From the NCBI GenBank assembly GCA_020744225.1, contig JAGMWG010000006.1:1364001-1428000 (forward strand): a stretch of 64,000 bases of DNA. The letters are read 5' to 3'. A model generated the notes under the pieces. The model worked only from the letters and a program-made list of their open reading frames with translations, did no database searches and had not been told where the DNA came from. The translations under genes were made by a program, and so were the position numbers. The stretch is from Paraphoma chrysanthemicola. Taxonomy: Eukaryota > Ascomycota > Dothideomycetes > Pleosporales > Phaeosphaeriaceae. This document shows, piece after piece, positions 34,757 through 47,100 of this stretch (the stretch's first letter is position 1; every line of letters starts with the position of its first letter).

Positions 34757-36949
34757 CTACCAACACTCCCACTTCTGCCCGCCCATCGCCACCAAGCGAT
34801 TGAACAACTCATCTCTTAACGGCATAGCCGTCAGCCTCGTCTCTGTTCCCTTTCGATCGGTAATCACAATCCCATCCGCAACCTCCCTGCCCATCGCCCA
34901 TCCGACCACCAACTTAGCCTTCCAACCATACCCGCCCACCTTTCTAATTTCGCTAATGTCGCCCACGGGAATACTCCACAGCGGATGCAAATCCTCGCGA
35001 CTCATGGTGCCAATCTTCTCGATAGTGTTGTCTGTCGAGAACGCAATACATGGAATTGTCGCTTTGGTCGTGATGTACAAGTGGCCCTTCTTGCCGTCAA
35101 ATCGAGACTTGAACTCCACTGGACCAGACTTCATATCCGCGTTCTTTGATGGCACAGCACCGAGACGGTTTTTGGCGTGTTCCGATCCCACGGCGGCTTT
35201 GACCTTGTCGGCGCCAATGGAGGTTTCGACGCCGCCTTTGACGGTACCGCGGAAGAAGTTGACAATCTTGTTGGATTTCTTGCCCTTTTTGGAGTCTTTG
35301 GCGTTGTCAATGTCCGGGCCGCCGGTTTCATGCGCGGTGGTGGGATCGTGGGCCATGGCTTCGTCGAGTTCTTCTTGTGTAGCATTCAAGGGCCAGTCGG
35401 CGCCTGTTGCGCGGAGCTCTTGCTCGCTGATGTCGACGGGCTTTTCTGGTGGTGGGGTGTTGATGTGTGGTGGAGGTGGTAGGGGAGCCTTGTTGGCCTC
35501 GCCAATGCGGAGTAGAGTGATGGTGAGCTGTGCGTTGGTGGGAACACCCTTCAATAGAGTGTTGCGTAGCTCGAGAAGTTTCTGCCAATTGGGAATCGTA
35601 CGGTTCAAAAGGTCGAGACCTCTCCAGATGAGAGGGTCGCCGAAGAACCCGAAGCCGACACCAAAGGTGAGTCCCTTCATAAACATGTATGATGTTACAA
35701 ACGAGGAGATCAGCAGGAGTGGGGCTATGACGGCCGCGAGACGGTAGTGGTATTTGTTCTTAGGAAATGGAGGTGTTGGCTCAAGCATGCTACCAACGCG
35801 TCAGTGGCAACACTTCAGAACTTCAATGAGCACTTACTTAGCGAAACGCTCCCATGTATCTGTCACGTCGGCAAGACCGTGCATGACAGGTCTCATTTTG
35901 GTCCACATGGCAGTCTCCATGGGCACCTTGGTTTTATCATGCTCTTTGGATGGAGTGGCGCCAGCGGTGACGTCTTTGGCATCTGCAGCACCGATAGCGA
36001 TACGCGTAGGATCTGGAACACTCTTCTCGTGTGCGTCGCCTTCCGGCGGTTCACCCTGAGGATGCTTACCGGTAGCACTCGACAGAGCCACAGAAGCAAT
36101 GCCATTGACGAAGTTGGATGCTTCTTGTTCCACAGCCTCACCCTTGTGGTTTTCGGGGGCTCCCGTAGCGCTGTCGGTACTACCGAGCGTACCAGCCTTA
36201 GGTTTCTGAACTCCTCCTTTGGAGCTGACGAGTGCTAATGGGGCGGGCGGGAACATGACTTCACGAGCCCTAGGGTAGACAATGAGAGTGATGAGAGTGA
36301 CAGATATAAGGGGCATGATCAGATCGAGCATCCAGCCAGCAAAGTAGGCAGCGCAGAAGCACGCCGTCCGTCGTGTCTCCCGCCATGAACGTAATCGCAC
36401 GATGTGTTTGCCGAATGCCATCATACCGATGCCCTAGAACTGATTTAGAGGGAGCGATATATTCGTGCTTTGTTGACTTACTATCGTCATATAAAGGCGC
36501 TCAACGTTGGCGCGTAGCTTGTCTGGCGAAAACTCCTCTTCATCGGCAATGTTCAAATCCAACCCACCAGGCGGTGCTGTCGTGAGTTCTTTGACATGGT
36601 ACATTTGCTATGTACATTTAGCCAAGGCACACTAACTTGTGTCTTACTGTTGTCTCACCTTATTGAAACGTCGAACCAGCAGCCATAAGTCCTCGTTGGA
36701 AAGACCTCCGACCAAAGGCTTCGCGACATGTTCTTTTGGCTCGTTCCATCCAAGATCCACGACCTCTTCCTCATGCTGAACCTGAGCAGCACCAGCCTCA
36801 GCTGGGTGAACAGCCTTGGCTGCCTCCAAAGCTAGCGCGTGACTCTCTGTAGGCGCGTCGGTTAGCGTAGTCGTGGTGCCCTCGTGCTGCGTCGGATCCG
36901 TGTCCGGCAAAGGCAAGAGGTCCTTGAGGACCATTCCCTGGGTACCCAT
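34757..36949 (-). CDS. DUF3292-type membrane protein
   Basis: Four exons (36949-36659, 36607-36482, 36433-35838 and 35789-34757; introns 51, 48 and 48 nt) give 681 residues. The order of features fits the fungal DUF3292 family: NEDLWLLVRRFNKQMYHVKE near residue 90, then LRANVERLYMTIGIGMMAFGKH, a first hydrophobic segment (MLDLIMPLISVTLITLIVYP, about 165-190), a Ser/Glu-rich loop, WTKMRPVMHGLADVTDTWERFAN, and a second hydrophobic pair (AAVIAPLLLISSFVTSYMF and GLTFGVGFGFFGDPLI). The last 110 residues resemble a GRAM-like lipid-binding fold (GHLYITTKATIPCIAFSTD, LVVGWAMGREVADGIVITD). The function is unknown. A role at an ER or Golgi membrane is only inference. Confidence 0.85.
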
Positions 36950-37667
36950 GGCGTTGAGTAGGACCGATATCAGGAAGAGGGGAAAGAATAAGATGGGAAA
37001 GTTGGGAAATGCGGTTTCGAGGTCGGTCTTGTGTTAACAGGGCTTGGAGGGTCGCGTTGGAGAGGTGGAACTGCAACTGCCATTGCGTCACTGATACGCT
37101 AAAGGCGGCAGCCACACCATCACCGGCTATCAATAAAGAGCGCTGGCTAGGCTGTCGTGGACACCGCGGAATTGCCTCCTGTGTATTTCACATGCTGCAT
37201 AGAGCAAGTACGTTACCCAGCCACCTGAGGTTATGTTTCGTTGCCTGTCAGACCAATGCGAGGGGAATTCTGGGTTACCGGACACGCATGGCTTTCTCAA
37301 AATTTCCCATGTGTTCAGCATGGCATTCTCGCTTATCGATGCCCAGGTTGGCGATCAGGATCCCCACCACCAAGGATCTTTTGCATCCTTCCATATCCAT
37401 GATGGGTTCCCTGCTTCGATCAGGTCTGACCTTGTCAGCGATCATCACCCCGGGGTAGAGTGTGTTGTTCTGCATGCCCTGGCGGCGACGACAGCACGAG
37501 CTGACGCTTGACCAAAAGATTGTGACGTCATCACCACCATTACCTCAGTTTTCGCCGTCGAAACGCGTTGTCTTTGCCCAGTTGCAAATCGATTTTTTTG
37601 AATGCAATGTATAGTGATTATTACTCAGTATGATGATATTCGCCGCCAGCTATCTATGTTCCATAGT
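36950..37667. other. Intergenic, no gene seen
   Basis: These 718 bases lie upstream of the DUF3292 gene and beyond the esterase stop. The frames at 37009-37511 overlap in three registers and show no family features. Confidence 0.4.
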
Positions 37668-39417
37668 CTACCTCAAATACACCTCCAGCGCATTGTCATT
37701 AATCAACTGCATCCCCTCCTTCCTATACGTATCTGCTTCAACAAAACTCGTGACATTCGCATCAAACACATAATCCAGCGGATTCTCAACACTATACTTG
37801 GGCCACAATGCCTCATTCCCGGTCCACTGATTCGTCTGCCTCCACGCATTCGGATCCAAATCATGCACAAAACTAACCCAATTGCTATTCATGAAGCGCG
37901 ATAGCGACCGATAGCTTTCCGTCTTGTTGGTAAATGGTGGCACCGCGGCAGGGATGTATCCCACCCCTTGCAGGTTCAGGAATACAAATGAGACTTCTTG
38001 GAAATGCGTGGCGCCGAGAGCGGGCGGGAGACCTGCGGGGATGGCGTTGAAGCGGTAGCAGTATGCTGGCAGCCCGGCGGCTGCCCACGTCTCGCATGTC
38101 TTGCGCCGCGGTGCGATGAAGAACTGGTCGCCAAAGTAGGAAGCTGAGCGGCGGAACTGTGCGCCATATTGAGGACCCGGACGTTGGTTTCCGAGACTGG
38201 CAACGACGTTGACGGACAGGTCGTCGGGGTATGCTTCGAGGAGCTGGTTCGCAAGTTCGGCTGGGACGGAGCTGCGCGTGCTGTTCAAAAGGAAGGCGTA
38301 GAAGTTTTCGGTGGTGTTGACAGGTGAGGGACTGAACGCTGTGCCTTCGTCGGAGTTTGCGCCCACGATGATGGGAATGTGGACGAATTCGCCAGCTTCG
38401 AGTTGGATCGATGTACGTTTCTGAATGAAGTCGCCGTCGAGAATTGGATTGAAGGCTGTCACATTCAGCGTCGTGCTTGTCGTATTGATGGCTGTGTTGA
38501 GCTGCTCGGCAGGTAGAGCACGCAAACACTCGAGAGGGCTTGTCTGATTTGCGCAATTGGTCCGTCGGGTGAGCTCATTGTACATGCGTGCGTATCCCAG
38601 AGGACCGTTCAAGGCTCCATAGTTGATAGGATTGCCGGACTGCAAGATGGCGGCGCGGAAAAGCTTGTCGTCGCGTCCGCTATATGCCGTGATGTGGAAT
38701 CCCACAGATGCTCCTCCTGCACTCTCGCCGAAAATAGTGACTTGCTCCGCATCGCCACCAAATGCTTCAATGTTTTCCTGAACCCAATGCAATGCCAGTC
38801 TCTGGTCGCGCAGACCAAGATTCAGCGTGCCAGCATTGACAAGCTCTTCACTTCCGCTCAAGAACCCCCATGCACTTAGTCGGTAGTTGATACTAACTCC
38901 AATAATGGGTTTGCCAATCTTGACTGAATTCTCAACCATGAAGGAGATGTTGTAACGTTGATCGACGCCGCCTCCTTGATAGAATCCACCACCGTGGATC
39001 CAAAATGCCACTGGTAACTTTTCATGTTCGTAGCCAGCAGGGCGGATGACGTTCATGTAAAGACAGTCCTCCGAGACTGGGTAGTTCCATTGGTCTGAGC
39101 CATAGCCATAGCACTTTGTTCAGAATTAGCATGCGGTCATCCCAGGCGCGTGATTTGTTGCGTACCTCTCCGGAGTATGCTGTAGCGGACCTGGCTTCGC
39201 TCCAACTAGCATTCAAGGGCACTGGATCTCGAAAACGCAAAGTTCCTACAGGCGGCTGTGCATACGGAATACCCAAGAAGAAATCCTGATTGTATTCCGG
39301 TGAGTAGCGACCGACGTACGATCCGTTCTTTACTTGGGCAGTTGGAGCTGTCGTAGGATATGTGCAGCTAGCTAACCTGGCTGCAAGCGCGAGGACCAGC
39401 GCCGATGAATGCAACAT
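37668..39417 (-). CDS. Secreted type-B carboxylesterase/lipase
   Basis: Two exons (39417-39166 and 39113-37668, 52-nt intron) give 565 residues. The first ATG opens a signal peptide (MLHSSALVLALAARLASC). The alpha/beta-hydrolase features are the oxyanion loop FWIHGGGFYQGGG, the nucleophile elbow TIFGESAGGAS with Ser near residue 215, the acid in GANSDEGTAF, and a probable His in LGATHFQEVSF. The spliced junction produces CYGYGSDQWNYPVSEDCLYMNVIRP, the standard disulphide and D-C-L-x-x-N-V motif of the family. Many N-x-S/T sites suggest glycosylation. It probably hydrolyses extracellular esters or lipids, with the substrate undetermined. A TATA element lies at 39477-39482 (minus strand), about 60 bases upstream. 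Confidence 0.93.
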
Positions 39418-39476
39418 ATCGGCCTCCCTGAGATGAAAATCCACGCTTTTGCCTTACACAACGGCGCCTACGCCAA

Positions 39477-39482
39477 TTTATA
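39477..39482 (-). promoter_or_regulatory. TATA box of the carboxylesterase gene
   Basis: TATAAA on the minus strand lies about 60 bases before the esterase ATG, in the normal position for a regulated secreted-enzyme gene. Confidence 0.55.
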
Positions 39483-40096
39483 CTCCATCATCCGGAACTA
39501 GAAGTTTGCGCGAGTCTAGCCATGTTCCTCACGCTTGTGCAAACCATCTTCACCCATGACCTCACTAACGGAGTTTCTCACCACTATAAGCATCGCCAGA
39601 TCCGGGGTTCAAGCATTTTGCGGGGATGGTCTGGCGGGTGCTTGTTGGCACCATTTCGAACGATACGGAATGCGGAGTAGTAGTAACGATCGCGTTGTGT
39701 CATAGGTCAGAAACACGGCCCGATGTTTAGCCATCGGGAGAAGGACGTGCATTAGGACGCGGGCCAGACATTGTGGGGTACAGGCCTGGGGAAACGGCAA
39801 ACTTGAGCGGCAGTGGCTTTGGCCGCGGCATTTCATGAGAATACATTTTGAGTGCGGAGTTTCGCGGACCTGTAAGCATTTCAGGGAGTTACCTTGACGC
39901 TTGGCGAGATTGAACATACTAACAGCTTTGGATCCGGCAATCCGAGATATCATTGTAATCTCCAAAACAATCAATTGGTAGAGGAGACAAGTAATCTGTG
40001 ATATGACGTGAAATAGCATAATTCTTTGGTCAAGGACGTCGCGTTGAGCGTCCTCGAATGGAGTTGTTCTCCATGGTTTGAGGAGAGCACTTTTTC
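39483..40096. other. Intergenic, no gene seen
   Basis: This region is upstream of the esterase and beyond the UTP21 stop. The minus-strand frame at 39609-40265 is arginine/cysteine-rich, overlaps the UTP21 3' end and has no domain. Confidence 0.4.
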
Positions 40097-43000
40097 CTAT
40101 CTCGCACTTCGAACCCAACCGACAACGCCCACACTGTAGCCCACCAGTCCACCGACTCTGTCCCTCTCCCTTTTCGCTTCGTCTTGCCACTTCTTTAACT
40201 CGGTAACAAGGTCTTCCTCTTGTACTACCACGTCGCCATGTATCTTCAGAAACACGCTCATCCATGCTTGCACGAGCTCGTAGTCTCTTCGTTCTCTAAG
40301 CCTGGCTGTTAATGCCTCGATGAATGTGCGGAGCTCAGTATACGGCTCAGCAGTGTCAAGTGTGCGGATGGCGATGTCTGCTGCTGAAGGAGGTAGAGAG
40401 GACAGATACGCAAGTACTGGCGTCAATTGTGCATTTTGAGAAGCCAGTGCGAGGAGACGTGTGAACTCGTTTGTCGAATTAGCAGCGGTCGAACGGGAAG
40501 CCAATGCAGAGTTGGTAATGCGTGACGCCGAATCTGGCTGGTGCGCAGCAAGAGTGCTCTCAGTCACGGCCTTGTCTTGACCAAGAGAAGGTAAAAAGAA
40601 TGGAGCCTTTTCTGGCGCCTTTGGGGCTTCTTTTGGCTTGTTACGTGCACGAATAACGTCGAGATGGAGTAGGGTTTGCCAGCGTGATTTCGGCACCAGA
40701 CTCAGTGTCGTAATCTTGTCACTGAGTTGGTCCATGATGGGCACGGTGGTTTCGTCGAATTCCTCATCCTGCTCATCATCGACTGCTGCAGCCTCAACAA
40801 CCGCAATGCCATTCTCGCCAGATGCGGTAGGTGCACTGACCGCCGCAATGTCCTGTTCGGTGATTTGACGAGTGGATACATGTGTAAACAATGTGCGATT
40901 GGTCCAGATATGAATGCCCACTTCGTCATCCAAGCCAGTGGCGAGATACTCTCCTGAAGGTGAGAAAGCCACCGTGTTACATTTCTTGGGTAGTTTCATG
41001 GCATCGATAAGATGGCCGGTGGGGAGATCCCAGACTCTCACAGTGGAGTCCGAGGCTGCGGATATGATCCATCGGCCGTCGTTGGAGAATGTGAAGTCAA
41101 GCAACTGTAGCTCAGCGTGAGACTGTGAAGCCCACAACTCTCTGATCAGCTTTCTGGTCTCAATATCCAGTACACGTATCGAACCGTCATCGCAGCCCAG
41201 AGCAATGAGGTCGCTATTGGGGTGATAGCGAAGCCCTAGTATCTTGGTCATGGGGTACCAGTCGATCTCGTGAAGCAGGATTCCGGTTGAGAAATCCCAA
41301 AACTATGCAGCATTAGCACGCAGGTCGAAGTTTAGAGAGCATCGAGCGTACCTTTAATCTCCCATCGTCAGAGCAACTGATCACGGTTCGGTTCAGCCCA
41401 TCTACGGCAAGACCAGTGACTGATCCCTTATGCTTGCCTTCGCCCTTGGCGAACTTGCGAGGTAGGTTTTCATCAGGCGCGTATAAACTGTCCTCCGCTT
41501 GCAGCTGTTGAAGCTTGTACTTCTTGGCCTCAGCTGGTGTCAGGCGAGCAGGAAACCTTCTCCGGTGTTGTCCGGATTGCAGGTTGTACATATCAATCGC
41601 GCCACCAGCGGAACCGATCAACGCAAATGTTCCACAGGCAGAGATTGCCACACTTTTGACTTCAGTACCATCGCTTGTGTCGAATGCCCACCTGCCTGCC
41701 CGTTTTCGTCCCCAGTACCAGGTTCTTGCAGTCTTGTCTCCAGCGTGGCCGGTGACAATGCTTTCCCATCCAGTCATGTTAACTTCGACAGCCTTCTTAT
41801 CCTGTCCCTTCACTTTCGAGGAGTTGTTCCAGATACCGCCAGCGCCGGGCATCGCTCCCATCCCGCCATCGCGGTTGAGTGAACACGCGATACAGGTGAT
41901 TGCAGGGGCTTTCAAGTCCTCCAACTTGGCATGCGATCTTGAGCCCTCCGAAGTTCCGTTCAGTAGACCCATCTTCTTCGCCTTCTTCTGAATGGCACCT
42001 TGGCTAAGCTCTGTACTCTGGCCATCGCGCCTCAGACTCCATCCCCACAAGCTGCGGTCCCGGCTGGCACTGAGAAGCCACTTGCCAGTGTCATCAGCGC
42101 CATCGGAACCGGACGGCAGGAAGCGGAGTGTCGAAACTGGAGCAGCGTGCCCACCACGCGAGTGCAGTATACGTGGTGTTGGCGAAAATGGTGTCTCATC
42201 AAAGATCCAGCTCTTTAGCGAATTGTCGAGACCGCTTGAGATAATCACAGCTTGGCCTTGGAGGAACTCAATCTTGCTGATACCTCCACCGACCCCGCCG
42301 CTGGCAGCAGGAGGGGGGCCGTGAGCGCCTCGCAGTGTACCCATTCTGCGGCCGCCTTTGTTGAGGTCCCAGAATGAGATTTCTCCGCTCTCTAGGCTTG
42401 CAGTCGCCATGACACCGTCGTCCCGACCATCTTCGCCAGCACCCAATCCATCCGTCCTAAAAGAAATCGATGTCACAGGCAATTTCTGCGATCCGCCAGT
42501 GTTCAGACGCAACACTTCCTTGTCCGTTCGAATATTGTGTATTGTGACTGGGCCGGATTCGTATGCGATAGCGAGAAGCGAAAGCGCGGGGGAAGGCTGC
42601 AGGGCCGTGACGGCACCAAAATCTGCGGCGGGAGGGAGGAGTGTGTACAACAGCTTTCCGGTGCTGAGATTCCATATCTCGACAGACCCGTCGCGTCTTC
42701 CAACGAAGATCTTGTTCAAGTATGTAGGCATGTTGCACAGGCAACCGGACAACACGCTCGAAGCGGCGCTGTGCAGGGTCGTGTAGTGCTCCAGCGTAGC
42801 CGTCTTCCAGACTTCAATGTTCTTGGTGCCAGAACCTACAATCCACTCTCCCATAACGACTAGTCTTGTAAGCCTCTCGATACCACCGGTAGGTATCTCA
42901 AGTTCGGCGACCTTCTTTCCACGCTGGAAGACCCATACACCGCGCATGGTATCGCGCCCTTGTCCAGCCCATGCTGCGAAGACGAGCTTCTTCCATGCGA

Positions 43001-43354
43001 CCGTTGCGCTGATATCCTCGGGTGTCTGTGGACGGGTGATAAAGACCAGATTTAGGCCGCGCTTGAGGTCGTAGGTCTGCAGCGACCGGCCGACAGATGT
43101 GGTGATCTGGAAGGTTGTCTTGCCGAGAGGAAGCGTGGTAAATGGGACACTTGTTGGAGAGACTAGGCCGACAGTCTGGTTGCGAGGGTCAATTGGGCTG
43201 TACTTCTCCACATAGTAATTGTACATACTCGGAACGGCGCAAAGATCTTGGACTGGCGGACAGTTGGCGCAGAGCTCTTGTCGCCGTCGATGGTTTTCTG
43301 CCGTTTGGTAACTGGACCAGTGCTCGCAGTCGAGAGCACTACTGGGCCGGCCAT
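40097..43354 (-). CDS. UTP21: SSU processome WD40 protein Utp21 (WDR36)
   Basis: Three exons (43354-43229, 43175-41352 and 41302-40097; introns 53 and 49 nt) encode 1051 residues. Utp21 is a UTPB component of the small-subunit processome and acts in nucleolar 18S rRNA maturation. The joined N-terminus SKIFAPFRTVGLVSPTSVPF is diagnostic, followed by two WD40 propellers (about 45-750) with units such as RDGSVEIWNLSTGKLLYTL, KWLLSASRDRSLWGWSLR and DSTVRVWDLPTGHLIDAM. The C-terminal Utp21 domain begins near LVPKSRWQTLLHLDVIRARNKP and ends in helices. The second intron interrupts a WD unit (SCSDDGRLK, then FWDFSTG), which confirms that the two long frames are one gene. It is longer than yeast Utp21 (~940) because of glycine-rich insertions. 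Confidence 0.95.
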
Positions 43355-44141
43355 GGCAGGAAGTAGGAATTCAAAGCGCGGGGAGTGACTGGCGCGATAT
43401 GCTGCTTTGAAGTTCTCAGGCTTGAGCTCATAATTTTTGCCCGACGGAAGTGAGATGAATTAGGCTTAGCGTGTCGGGCGATCTGCACATGGTTTAGTGT
43501 CCTCCCCCAAGGCCTACGAGATGTGCTTAGCATGCACTACGCTTGTTGGCAGTGAATGATATGGAAAATAATTCAGCTTGTCATACGGTCGCGCCGCCGC
43601 GGCTAGAGCGCTGCCCAGCGCAACTGGGAGTCTAGTACAGGAGCACGGGCTGAGTCCTTGCGGTGAGCGCGTTGTTCTAACCTCGCACCGCAAATTGTTC
43701 CGAGCTTGCTTGTACTGCGAAGGCAATGATGAAGTCTGTCACTTAGCCAGCGAATAATGTGTCTGGCTAAGCACAGAGTGCCGAGGCCTGTGATGCGTCC
43801 CTGGGCCTGTTACACACCCCACGTAGCGACACGCTACATGCACGACATGCTGGCATGGTGCATTCCGAGGCTCGTGATGGCGCACTGCAGGAAGCTTGCC
43901 CATTCACATCCATCGGCGCGACCATGCTCTCCGCCAAGTTGCGCCCAATGACGCCGTGTTAAAGACACGCTGCCGCCTTGATGGCAGGGCAGATCAGTGG
44001 CCTTGAGTACCCTCAGTCGCGCCGACAGCAACACATCGTGAAGCAGCGCATCTCACATACGTCATGGCTCACAGCGCGCTCGCTTGCCGAAGAAGCAATT
44101 TCTAAACAAATAAGCCGCACGCGCGCTCCGAACACGTCGCC
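43355..44141. promoter_or_regulatory. Divergent promoter between UTP21 and VIP1
   Basis: These 787 bases separate two divergent starts. No gene is supported. The duplicated words GGCTAAGCACA and GTGCTTAGC near 43525 and 43765 form a spaced inverted pair of unknown meaning. Confidence 0.4.
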
Positions 44142-47100
44142 ATGGAGCAGACGCTGTCCCGCACGGTGAGCGTGGAGAGCACACGATCATGGCAGCAACT
44201 CACGACAGCGAGCGGGTCGTCGCCGGCAGACAGAAAGGCCAGGTCGAGCGAGCCAGAGCCGGGCCTGGAGGCGGTGGGACGGGCGAGCGTGTCGCAGCCG
44301 CCATCGGGCGCAAAGGCAATCCGCCAGATCCCCTCGCGGCGGCCGTCCAGGGCGTCCGACAGCAGCATCCTCGACTTCTTTGGCCAGGCCAGGGGCAATG
44401 GAGTCAGCGGCTCTGCCATAGAGGAGGTCGAGGTTGAGACGACGCCTACGCTAGAGGGCACCCGCGCTGGGCTGGTTCCAGTGAACGCGCTCATGCTGCC
44501 GGAAGCGTTCCGACCTCCGCGACCTGACGTCGATGCTGCAGAAAATAAACGCCTGTCGTTTTCGTCTTTGTACTCGATCGGCTCAGCGATATACGCCAAC
44601 ACCCGCGGCCACAGCTGGAGCGGCAGAAGCTCAATCACTGGCTCTGAACCGGAAGGCACGTTCATGCACGAGCGCTGGGGTGCACCTGCAGCATTGGACT
44701 GACCAGACGCAGTGAAGATGGACGGCGCCCCGCATACCACCACCGCGACCACGTCGCTGTCGGTCACCACTTCCAGCCAGAATGGCTCGCTGGGCACCAA
44801 GACGTCGCCGACCCAGCTGCTCTTTCCCCACGAGCAGCCGGCCCTCAGCACCCAGATCGCCAACCCGAGTGCCCCAGCCAACGCCTCGCCCAACCCCACG
44901 CCCGCTCCCCAACCGTCGCTCCCCTCGCAGCCCCGTCGTTCACGAAGCCGCACGGCCCAGCGGCGCATCAGCGGCAGCACCGCCCCGAGCAGCAGCCCCG
45001 CAAGCCGCGACATGCGGGAGAAGAAGCCCACCAAGGGCATCATCGGCGTGTGCGCCCTCGAGTCCAAGGCACGCAGCAAACCCGCTCGCAACATCTTCGG
45101 CAAGCTCGTTGAAGAGTTTGAAGTCAAGATCTTTGGCGACAAGATCATTCTCGACGAGGCCGTGGAGAATTGGCCCGTCTGCGACTTTCTCATCTCCTTC
45201 TTCTCGGATGGCTTTCCCCTAGACAAGGCCATAGCATATGTCAAGTTGCGCAAGCCCTTTTGCGTCAATGACCTCCCCATGCAGCAGGTGCTGTGGGACC
45301 GCCGCCTGTGTCTGGGCATCCTCGACAAGCTGAATGTTCCTACACCGAGGCGGATAGACGTCAGCCGCGATGGCGGCCCCAAGCTGGAGTCAGCAGAGTT
45401 CGCCAAATCTCTCTACGAGCGGACAGGGCTGAAGCTAGAGGGTCCCGAGGATGGCACAGGCGGCGGCGTCCAGGCACCCAAGCAGGTTGAGCTCATCGAC
45501 GATGGCAACACCATCCGCGTGGACGGCGTCACCCTCACAAAGCCTTTTGTCGAGAAGCCAGTAAGTGGTGAGGATCACAACATCCACATCTACTTCCACA
45601 AGAAGGACGGTGGCGGTGGGAGACGTCTCTTCAGGAAGGTCAATAATAAGAGCTCCGAGAAGGATGACACTCTCGAGACACCCAGATCCATCACGGATCC
45701 CGCGAGCAGCTACATCTACGAGCAATTCTTGCAAACAGAAAACTCTGAAGATGTCAAGGCCTACACCGTCGGGCCGACCTTCTGCCATGCTGAGACAAGA
45801 AAGTCGCCGGTAGTCGATGGCCTTGTTAAGCGCAACCCTAGTGGCAAAGAGGTCCGCTATGTGACGAAGCTGAATGAGACTGAAGCCGCCATGGCGTCTA
45901 GAATCTCCGAGGGTTTCGGCCAGCGTGTCTGCGGCTTCGACCTTCTGCGTACCGACGGGCAAAGTTTCGTCATCGACGTCAATGGCTGGAGCTTCGTCAA
46001 AGACAATGGCGACTACTACGAAAAGGCCGCCACTATCCTCAAAGACATGTTCATCAAGGAGATTCAGCGAAAACAGCGTAAAGACGCTGCCCAAACAGCC
46101 GCCATTGATGCTCAGAAAGGAACGGAAGAGACCAACGGAGCATCTAGGAAGGGCGACCATCGCAAGGTGTTTCAAAAGATTTTCAAGAGCCCTAGTATGT
46201 CAAAAATGGCGAACCACTATCACAACTCCTCCCATCTTCCCCACATGAGGCATGCTAGTACGATGCCTTCTTCACCTGAGACATCACTAAGCACTACTCC
46301 AACTGCAGCTTCGCCTAGTATCGAAAAGGCCAACCCCACCGCGGTTCTGAGTCCACCCGCCATTGCTTCGCCCCCGGATAAGCCGTTGTCAGAACCAGAC
46401 ATCACTCTACCGCCCGCTATCGATGATCTTGACTTGCCACACGAAGCCGAAGCCTCTCATTCGGAAGACAATATCAACGTCCCTCCCCCGGCTTCCGCAG
46501 CACAATGGAAGCTCAAGGGCGTAGTCGCTGTGATACGACATGCGGATCGCACGCCGAAGCAAAAGTTCAAGTACACCTTCCACACGAAGCCATTTGTCGA
46601 TCTTCTGAAAGGACATCAAGCAGAAGTACTCTTGATTGGCGAGGCCGCGCTACAGAGCGTCAACGACGCCGTCAAACTCGCCATGGACGAAGGACTCGAG
46701 GACCCTAAGAAGCTCCGCGAGCTCCAGCTGTACTTGAACAAGAAAGGCGCCTGGCCCGGCACGAAAGTTCAGATTAAGCCAATGTTCCGTAAGAGGAGAA
46801 AGGAAGAGCTTGCTCCTGGAGAGACTTTGCCAGAAGACTCACCGAAGAAGCCTGAGCCGGCATTGGGCGATGCTGAGAACGATAAAACAGCCCCTCCCGC
46901 CGGCGAAGAGGCAGAAATAGACCGCCTCAAGAATCGAAGCGACTCCATGTCTGGAATTACACTATCTCGCATCACCGCACAGGACAATAACATGGTGCTT
47001 GACAAGCTACAGCTCATCATCAAATGGGGAGGAGAACCAACTCATTCCGCTCGCCATCAAACTCAAGACATGGGCGCGAACTTCCGAAACGATCTTCTTC

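Noticed and set aside
34728..35747. 339-codon plus-strand frame
   Set aside because: It is entirely antisense to the last exon of the DUF3292 gene, whose minus-strand reading has membrane segments and correct splice junctions.
43525..43780. Spaced inverted words as transposon ends
   Set aside because: The matching segments are about 10 bases, imperfect, with no transposase or target-site duplication between them.
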